Below are positions 30,602 to 64,000 of a stretch of DNA of 64,000 nucleotides, piece by piece. The first letter of the stretch is position 1; each line of letters opens with the position of its first letter. The stretch is taken from the NCBI RefSeq assembly GCF_024713975.1, contig NC_091094.1, forward strand, positions 16,649,001 through 16,713,000, written 5' to 3'. The notes beneath the pieces were generated by a model, which did not search any database, was not told the DNA's origin, and saw only the letters and a list, made by a program, of their open reading frames with translations. Source of the DNA: Paralichthys olivaceus. Lineage: Eukaryota; Chordata; Actinopteri; Pleuronectiformes; Paralichthyidae. A program made the translations under genes and the position numbers.

Positions 30602-32395
30602 GAAGACATCTGGAGACAGCAGCTGGCAGCTGCACCCATCCACCTTTATATTGATTTTATTTTTGAAAATGGGGCTGTGGGTCAGGAGCAAGGGTTTTGG
30701 TTGATCGGTGCAAAGAAAGATTCAGGGTCTGTGGGAGATGTTCAGCTTTCTTTTTTAGGTTTCCGAGAGTTTTCATCTCACATTGCAAAAAGATTCTCAA
30801 ATACTCTGTATTTCACCACTCACACACTCACACGTGCACTCACAAGAACACTAACCGTAAGCAATCACAGCAGACACTTGCTTTTCCTGTGTCCACCTAT
30901 TGTCCTTAAGTGCAGTGTACTGTGTGTTCATCTCTGTCAGTCGTCCATCCAAAGGACTTATCGGTTTCGTTTGCACTTCCTGTGCGTTTGTTTTCCTTCT
31001 TCTCTTGTGGGAGCCATGAGAACAATCACAGCTGGCAGTTTCACATCACCATGATTCAAGTTGCGCTTACTTTAAATTTTACGAGCAACGCAGAGGCACT
31101 TTGATACTCAGATAACGTGTGTACATATGAAATTTATGTGTTCTTGTAAGCGGCTCAGACACACAACAACAGTCCTCTTACTGCCTCATTTTTAAACCTT
31201 TTGATATCTGTGGCATCTTTCTATATTCTGCGCGTGAGATCCCAAAGTGCTGAAGCCGCCCCTTTTTAAATCTTTTAAAGTGCTCTGCACATTCTCGACC
31301 GCCTGACCTGCATGCGCCGTAGTAGATGTCGCTTGTATTGTTGCGTATCCTTTTTCATCCTCTGAGCTGCATGGATGTTGACGCTGTTTGTTATATTTCC
31401 TCAAACTAGCCTGATTGTGTTCTGGTGTTGTTAACAGTCAGGATGCAGAAACCAACTCTGTCGCCACTTCCTGCTTATTATTATGTGCTTAAAACTGTGT
31501 AGTCAGCTTCATGGTCTCTAAATGTGAAAGCAGTGTATCGGTTGACCTGCACATAAACACAAGACACACAAGACCAGCATAGATGCTGCTCGTCTGCCAT
31601 CTTGTTTTTGTCCACGTGAGTCACTCAAACTGCTTCAGGTTGCTCTTGCTTCATGTGTTTTTGTCTCCAACTTGCATATCGAGGGAGCGGGAAGGGGTTG
31701 GTGATTCTGTCACTGATAACTCTGTGTTACTGAATGTGAATATTGCCGATGAATCTATAAATGGCTGTACTGTAATTTATTTTATTAATTATGTGACAGA
31801 AAGCAGGATAAGCAGATTTATACGTGGGTGTTGGTAGTTTTCCGAGATTCATCAGCACGTCTGTGGCTCAGCTCTGAACCGGAGACGAGTCACTACTTCG
31901 CCCCTGATACCAGCAGAATCCACCAATTTCTGTCAGTAAAACATGTTTTGTGTGTGCCATACCTGGGTACTGCTACTCACTCACCAGTGACAGTGCAACA
32001 TACTGTATATTCACTCCAACCTGTCAATGCATTGTTCATATTCAACATGTTTAATCATGAGTTTTATCATTTGGGTTTTGTGGCCTTATAATTCGTCATG
32101 ACTTCACATTGACTTTCTTTGAGCTCGTTTGAGTCACATATATTTATCTATGGTATATAGAATGATTTGCAGATTTATTTCTCTATGCCCTCAAAAGGCA
32201 GGTTTTGCACCACAGTTTGAGGCGATGAGGCAAAGGTTTTTTTCCGACAGTATCGTTTGTTTTGCCAGTAAACTTGATTCATATATGATGGTAGGTTTCT
32301 TTGGTTTGTTTCTTGGGGTGTAAAGAAACTTTGATGTAAACAGTCTCTGTGAAATAATGATGATCAGTGCGAACATAAAAATAAAGAAAGGCAAA
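30602..32395 (+). other. arf3 3'UTR, polyadenylation signal at 32380-32385
   Basis: About 1.8 kb without a credible gene after the arf3 stop. AATAAA at 32380-32385 is followed by an A-rich stretch. Assignment as 3'UTR is inferred from strand and position; mammalian ARF3 also has a long 3'UTR. Confidence 0.5.
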
Positions 32396-32936
32396 AAAAA
32401 AAAAAAACTTCAGATGATTCATTCTGTACTGTTACAGTTACACAAGTAGATTTAAAAACGAAGAAGACTAAATGACTTGATGCAGAATGCACGGGGACAT
32501 GTGTATGTGATGTAAGACAACAAACAAAATCCTGCTGTATCACAAATAAACCCATTTTCTGTATGACCTGTCTCATCGAGTGTGAGTGAGCGTTACTGAT
32601 GAACTTCAAACTTACAAGTTCACACATATTCATGGAAGACAATGACCTCATGGAGGCTGCTACACGTTTCAGCCAAAAGAGGACAGTGTTTAGCAGCAGT
32701 ATCTGACAGTTAGCAGTTTGAAGTTTCTTGAAAAGGCTTGTTTTTCTGTTCATGGTCCGGACAGCCTGCACCAGCTTTACAGCTCAGGAAACATACCTAA
32801 AATACAAATATACATTTCATATTTTTTTCTTATGTTATGGGAATAACTTCTAAACCTGATGTGTAAAAAAATCTGCAAATCAGAACGATGCATTACATTT
32901 GTTTTGGGTCTCAGAGACCACAGCTGTAAAACTCCT

Positions 32937-33272
32937 TTAAAGGTTCAGTGTGTAGAATTTAGTGACATCTACAAGTGAAGTGTCATGGTGCAGCTGAATA
33001 CTCCTCATTTCACCCTCCCCTTCCAAACGTGAAAGAGAACCTGTGGTGAGTTCTCATGAAAACTCAAAAGGTTTTAGTTTGTCCAGTTTGGACCACAGTA
33101 AAAAACATGTATACAAGTACATTTAAATATAAAGGGCCCATTCTATGCTAAAGGAAACAACAATTCATACAATTTAGATGAAACACACCAGTGAAAACAT
33201 CACTTGGATTATTTTATATTCAATTTCTGCCCAAAATCCCTTTCCACTAAATCTTACACACTGGAACTTTAA
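32937..33272 (+). mobile_element. MITE, same family, copy C
   Basis: 336 bp with left terminus TTAAAGGTTCAGTGTGTAG and right terminus TTACACACTGGAACTTTAA. Interior words (cctccccttccaaacgtgaa, aactcaaaaggttttagttt, aatttctgcc) match the other copies. Confidence 0.75.
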
Positions 33273-33716
33273 ATTCTATACGTTTTCATATGCTCTATAT
33301 CTGCTTCATATGCTCCAAGAGATAAATGAAATAATTAATAAAGCAATGGATAGAAATGTCATTTTCTAGCAAGTTTCAGCTGTGACCATGGATGTGTGCT
33401 GCAATGTTTGTCACCTTTTTCCATTTAACCAGAAAACAGTGTCATTTAAAAGCGTTTAGATTTCTTTTGTCAACAAATGGGATTCAGCTGGATTGGTCTA
33501 TGCTCAGCTTCCCAGTTCAGAGAGCGGTATACACGATTATAGTACTTTGTATCAAGTACTATGAAATTATTATATTTGATTATCTTATTTTATTTTGTAT
33601 TCTGTTTTAAACCACAAAGTGTGTTAATATGTGAATGTCATTCAAGATTTGGGGGGAACACACGAGAAAACACATTTGCTCCACAGATTTTATGTTTCCC
33701 TGAAATGTGTACGTGT

Positions 33717-33752
<36 letters not shown>

Positions 33753-33996
33753 CAACAGGTTGTGTCAGAGAGGACATAAAGGAAATAAAATACAACAAAG
33801 ATATGTGAATGACTTCCTGGTAGAGGTGGAATATTAACCATTTGTTTTTAACATCTCCTTTACCTTTCATTTGACACAGACACAGTCACACACAATCTGA
33901 CTCTCTGCAGTGTGGAAACATTTTTCTGTCTGATTTATAATTCAATGTAATTAGACCTGTCCAGAGAGAGAACAGAGGAGATTCTATTCTCTCTCT

Positions 33997-34000
<4 letters not shown>

Positions 34001-34056
<56 letters not shown>
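34001..34056 (+). repeat. (GT)n microsatellite
   Basis: About 28 GT units preceded by a short CT run, in the arf3-erbb3 intergenic region. Confidence 0.95.
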
Positions 34057-34057
<1 letters not shown>

Positions 34058-34669
34058 CAGACTGGAGCTGCAGGCAGAGCCTGTTTGCTCAGAGTAGTTC
34101 AGCTGGATCTCCCACTCTTACAGGCAGACAACGTTTGCACAAAGCTTGGTCTGAGTTCATGAATAAGAAGCTTGAACTGATTTTTTCAAAGTCTTAAGTG
34201 CAGCAGTAAAATCATGTGGCAATAAAATATTGTACATTTCCAGTAACAGTGTAAAGGAGTGGAGGGGTCAAAGTTTCATTTCTTAAGCAACAGGTGTAAG
34301 AAAAGTTCCTGCAGATCATGTGTGACAGAGTGACACATAACAGATAAGTAGGAAGAGGAGGGACTGTTTAAATATTTGTTACCATTTTTATGCTTGAGTT
34401 TGGAGGGGATCTGTTTTTAAAGGGAAGTAAAATGTTCCATTCTTTGTTGGCATGCTCTCAGATTTTGAGGGGGCAGAGGAAATGACTCACCTGTTCTTAC
34501 TGTAAAGATAAACATACTCACACATGAAGGAGCCACGAGGCAGACACATGTTCAATATGAACAGTTCATCAGTCTGATGCTAAATGCTCAAAGGGGTCGG
34601 AATTGTTTTATTGAACATAACATAATTGACCAGAACTTAAAAGACATTGATACATATCTTCGGCTGTCA

Positions 34670-34935
34670 TTCAAGAATCAGAATTCAGCAACTTTATTGT
34701 CATTTCACCATTTATCAGCTGTGTGGGGCAGAATGACAGTGATGTGGTAATCACAAGCACAATAAATGATAAATGCAACAGTTTAAGTAGAATCCCTGTA
34801 CCCACATGTTGGTTTGAATCGAGTTGAAAGTTTCCAGTGTAGGTCTGAAATAAAGTGTCAGTAAATTAGGAACAAAGTGCAAATAAAACGGCAGCAGAAT
34901 AGAGCAGATTTTCAGCCGTCTGGTTGCCTGTGACA
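34670..34935 (+). repeat. dispersed repeat, TTTATTGTCATT type
   Basis: Starts with agaatcagaattcagcaac and the words ctttattgtcattt, a common beginning of fish interspersed repeats. Its later part (agtgcaaataaa, ttcagccgtctggttgcctg) is also typical. A related, more degraded copy seems to lie at 4425-4680. Family not named. Confidence 0.35.
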
Positions 34936-35100
34936 GGGAGCTGATACACATACACTAATGCATTTGTCAATCATAACAACTGATCAGTACACTTAAACTG
35001 AAAACAGGGGAACGTGTTTTTGAAGATGATCGAGAAAACTGGAGTGACATGTGAATCCATCCATATTTTTTTTTTCTACATGTCATGTTCTCCACACCCA

Positions 35101-35208
35101 GTTCCAGAGGCTCCCTCTCGGGCGGTGTCTTTGCCTCCCCAGGTGATCATCCAACCGGCACAGGGCATTATTAACCCAAAAGCCATCCGTCGGCTATTAA
35201 GGCATTAA
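35101..35208 (+). pseudogene. orphan exon-like open frame
   Basis: A pyrimidine-rich tract and CAG acceptor (ending 35100) precede an open frame of about 35 codons ending in TAA at 35206-35208. The encoded text contains VIIQPAQGIINPKAIRRLL, which is not low-complexity. I do not recognise the protein and see no upstream partner exon on this strand. It may be a relic of a gene, a retained terminal exon or chance. Confidence 0.2.
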
Positions 35209-35559
35209 AGGACAATTCTGACCTTGGCACTTGAAAAACACAGTCACTCTTAAATCTGCCATGTTGACTATTTTATTTCTTAATTATAACTTCCTGTAGT
35301 ATAATTTTTTTTTGTTGAGAAATTGCACTTTTAACTCAACACAACTGAACAGCTCTTTTGTGGTGTTTAATTGTATTATTGTTCCATGGATGTTTCATCA
35401 GTTCCTTTTTTAAATCACCCTAAACCGAATTGCCTTCTGGATTTGTAAAGCTGCATTGTTATTGCATTGTATCTCTAGTTTAACTGTCTGGTGCATGAGG
35501 TGTGTTGAATGTTACAACTGGATTCCTATAGGTTTACCCCTCCCAGATAAATCAGTGCG

Positions 35560-35926
35560 AGAAGACAAGAGTCGCTCCCGCCTCTGATTGGCTGCGCGTT
35601 GCGCTCCAATCACGGAGCTGTAGTGATTCCTCTCACACAGACCGGAGCGGGCAGCATGTAAAGTTGCGGCTCAGTTAAACGTCACAGAGAGAAAATACTG
35701 AACGTTCTTCACTTTTTTCATTTTCAATTCCAGGACTAGAGGACGTGGAACAGAGGAATTTAAAGGGCAATCTGGAAACACTGCGCGTCAAATCTGGATT
35801 GACTCAATGGACTCTCACGGATTGACACGACCGAGGACTATTTTGGATAACAAAGGGACATTTTCTTCTCATTAGTATGATCGGGATGTTTGTTTAAAAA
35901 CCAGCAGCCTGGATATCTGACTGAGG
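35560..35926 (+). promoter_or_regulatory. erbb3 promoter and 5'UTR
   Basis: Short GC-richer region before the erbb3 ATG. It contains two NF-Y (CCAAT) boxes, one inverted (ATTGG, about 35587-35591) and one direct (CCAAT, 35606-35610), roughly 20 bp apart. Unlike the other promoters in the window it lacks GCTAGC/TTAGC words. Transcription start not determinable. Confidence 0.5.
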
Positions 35927-55765
<19,839 letters not shown>

Positions 55766-56133
55766 GGAACATTTTAAATGCCATCAACTTCCCTCTGAGA
55801 TGTATTCATGAAGGACCTGAAACAGGAAATGCAATCAGAAGCCATGTTCACACTGTCACCTCAAACACCATTTAAAAAACCCAGCACATGTGGCTTTATT
55901 GTCTGTTACTGTATACATTCTATGTTGTAGGTAGGCCTTTGATTTGGGGGCATTTCCAGAAGTGATGTAATAGCACTGATTGTTGAAACAAAAATGAACA
56001 GATTACAAGCTATATTTCTCTGTTTACATTTGGAAATGAACAAAGTATGTTTTTTAAGAGCAAATGTTGATTTCATTTTCCTGTGTTATAAGACCTCTGT
56101 GTGTGATTATATATGAATTTTCTAGTCAATAAA
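55766..56133 (+). terminator. erbb3 3'UTR with AATAAA at 56128-56133
   Basis: About 370 bp from the erbb3 stop to the first strong polyadenylation signal, AATAAA at 56128-56133. No other gene feature in it. Confidence 0.6.
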
Positions 56134-57116
56134 AATACTTTTCTGTACTGAAATTTGAAGCAATAACTTTGTGTTTTTGCATTTCCCAGTGCAGCACGAT
56201 CATGTGTGTTATGTGTGAAATGTGCATTGATGGTAGATGGGTTTGAATCATGTTTTGGTCATGGTGTAAATTCACAATGTTGTATCTTTTTCCAGAGTTT
56301 TCATTCATACCTCATGACTTTCATCAGGACATGGACCAAATTCCATGTATGGATACAGAAAACTTTAAAAGGATCCTGTCAAATGGCCTAAAAAAAGTCT
56401 ATTTAGTGGTGTTGCATCATGGGCTTAAACTGCTCTCTGTGGACTCAGTATACCAATGTACCACATTATATTTGTCCTAGCAACAGATAACACACACAAA
56501 CAACAATGTTAGAACCTGAATGATACCGGTTGTTTGTCACACTAGAGAACTTTATGGTAATTTAATGGCACGTAAAAATAGCTGAGTATCTACCTTGTAA
56601 ATTCCCAACCAGGCTTGATGTATACCTCTTTGCATCTGGATTATCATCTGGATCATGCTTGTTGACTTTATTAATTCTCTTAACTCTGCTTCAGATTGTT
56701 TGCTCAACAGGAGGATTGTGAATTTGTGGCTTATTACTCATACACGCTATTACTCTCGCAAGCACAATTGCAGCGGATCTCTAAATGGCCGGTATGCACA
56801 GGAGAGCCAGGAGCAAGATATGTACACACAGACAATTTTTACAAATGATGTCTCTCTGAATTAGTTTTAAATATGTTTATATTTGATTTGTCTCTTTTTT
56901 ATGGTCATCACCAATTTTGTAGTAATTTTGAGCCTTTGCTGTTAAAATTGATTTATTGTGTAAATCCTAATTTTCAATCTGCATTTTTGTCATTTTGTAT
57001 CTCTTGGCGGCATCATGCTTGTCTATGGTCAGTTTAATTTGTGTTGCTGTCATTTATTGTCATTTTGAGGATTTGTCTTTGCAGTTTGCATTTTCCTCCA
57101 AGAAATGTCAGATCAG
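56134..57116. other. erbb3-pa2g4 intergenic region, left part
   Basis: AT-rich, no gene or clear repeat recognised before the V-SINE-like element. Confidence 0.5.
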
Positions 57117-57556
57117 AGGGCTGCACGTGAGAGGGTTCAAATCCTGGCTTAGCTGGACTCTTTCTCTGTGGAGTTTGTGTGTTCTCCAAATGTCCCCAGA
57201 TTTTTCGTTGGGTTCACATGCTTCCTCCCACAGTCCAAATACATGCAGGTCTGGTTTTGGTTCATTTGAGAATTTAAATTGTCCAGAAGTGTGAATGTCA
57301 GTGTGCATGGCTGTTTAGATTTGTGATACACTGGCAACCTGTTCAAGGTGTCCCTCAGCTGACATTCGCATGGATGGATCCATGGATGGATGGATGCATG
57401 AATGGATGGATGGATGGATGCATGAATGGATGGATGGATGCATGGATGAATGTTTGGATGGATGCATGGATGGATGGATGGATGCATGGATGCATGGATG
57501 AATGGATGGATGGATGCATGGATGGATGGATGGATAGATGGATAGATGGATGGATA
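57117..57556 (+). repeat. V-SINE-like repeat with (GGAT)n tail
   Basis: A tRNA-type B box GGTTCAAATCC (57134-57144) is followed by the V-SINE core on the TGTGGAGTTTGTGTGTTCTCC theme, then cttcctcccacagtcca and acatgcaggt. It ends in a GGAT/GCAT simple-repeat array of about 190 bp (57368-57556). Same class as the antisense copy at 27755-28125. The core is about as degraded as that copy. Confidence 0.65.
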
Positions 57557-57756
57557 GACATCTAGGTTCTGTCCCTCTACCCATTCAGTAATTCTGCCAT
57601 AATAACATTTAACAATGTGGGACAATTGTTTTAAGATCATTTTGAAAAAATAAACAAAGTACAATGACTTGATGGCCCCGGACACACCAGGTCCCAGTGT
57701 ATCAGAGACATATTCCTTTAGGATACACTTCTTCTAACCCTCCATGATCACGCAGC

Positions 57757-63962
<6,206 letters not shown>

Positions 63963-64000
63963 GTAAGACGGTGAATGACAGCTCTCCATGCAGCTCCTTC

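Larger units (their letters stand above)
32396..35560. other. arf3-erbb3 intergenic region
   Basis: No intact gene was seen. It holds a MITE (32937-33272), GT microsatellites near 33712-33750 and 34001-34056, a repeat with the tttattgtcattt motif at about 34670-34935 that resembles one at 4425-4680, and a short exon-like frame at about 35101-35208 described separately. Confidence 0.6.

Noticed and set aside
57149-57685. 178-codon minus-strand frame rich in HPSI repeats
   Set aside because: Translation of the GGAT/GCAT simple-repeat tail of a V-SINE-like element, not a gene.

Overview
The window is nuclear DNA of a ray-finned fish, most likely a spiny-rayed (acanthomorph) teleost. Genes have many short GT-AG introns. 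Intergenic DNA is rich in CA/GT microsatellites, short inverted-repeat DNA transposons and V-SINE-like repeats typical of teleosts, and the proteins are clear vertebrate orthologues. No virus-derived element was recognised.

Layout, left to right. 1-3758: a probable promoter of an unseen minus-strand gene, an 18-bp minisatellite, one MITE and a weak LINE fragment. 3759-6820 (-): a RHEB-family GTPase, probably rhebl1 (8 exons, 184 aa). 10996-14178 (+): ikzf4/Eos, an Ikaros zinc-finger factor (7 coding exons, 577 aa) with a long 3'UTR. 18726-20446 (-): rps26 (4 exons, first coding exon only the ATG). 22026-25139 (-): fkbp11, an ER membrane FK506-binding protein (6 exons, 184 aa). 28787-30601 (+): arf3 (4 coding exons, 181 aa). 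35927-55765 (+): erbb3, the pseudokinase neuregulin receptor (28 canonical coding exons, 1414 aa). 57918 to the right edge (+): pa2g4/EBP1, cut by the window end. Coding frames were joined by hand from splice sites, and intron phases agree through every gene.

The most unusual feature is inside erbb3. A block of about 1.1 kb carrying exons 6, 7 and 8 (the part of cysteine-rich domain II with the dimerisation arm) is present a second time in intron 1, ahead of exon 2. The extra exons have intact splice sites, no stops and all cysteines. They total 375 nt and are phase 1 at both ends, so they would splice in frame between the signal-peptide exon and the L1 domain, adding 125 residues. Eight of the ten coding differences between the copies change amino acids, while the two introns inside the block differ at only two of 313 sites. 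This is either a new receptor architecture or an assembly artefact; RNA and long reads would decide.

The gene set is that of human 12q13. IKZF4, RPS26, ERBB3 and PA2G4 are consecutive there, and ARF3 with FKBP11 form a second neighbouring pair; here that pair sits between rps26 and erbb3. The genes are not an operon. They are separate units, mostly housekeeping, with CpG-type promoters that share an unexplained clustering of GCTAGC/TTAGC words. erbb3 and pa2g4 are linked functionally as well as physically, because EBP1 (the PA2G4 product) is known as an ErbB3-binding protein.
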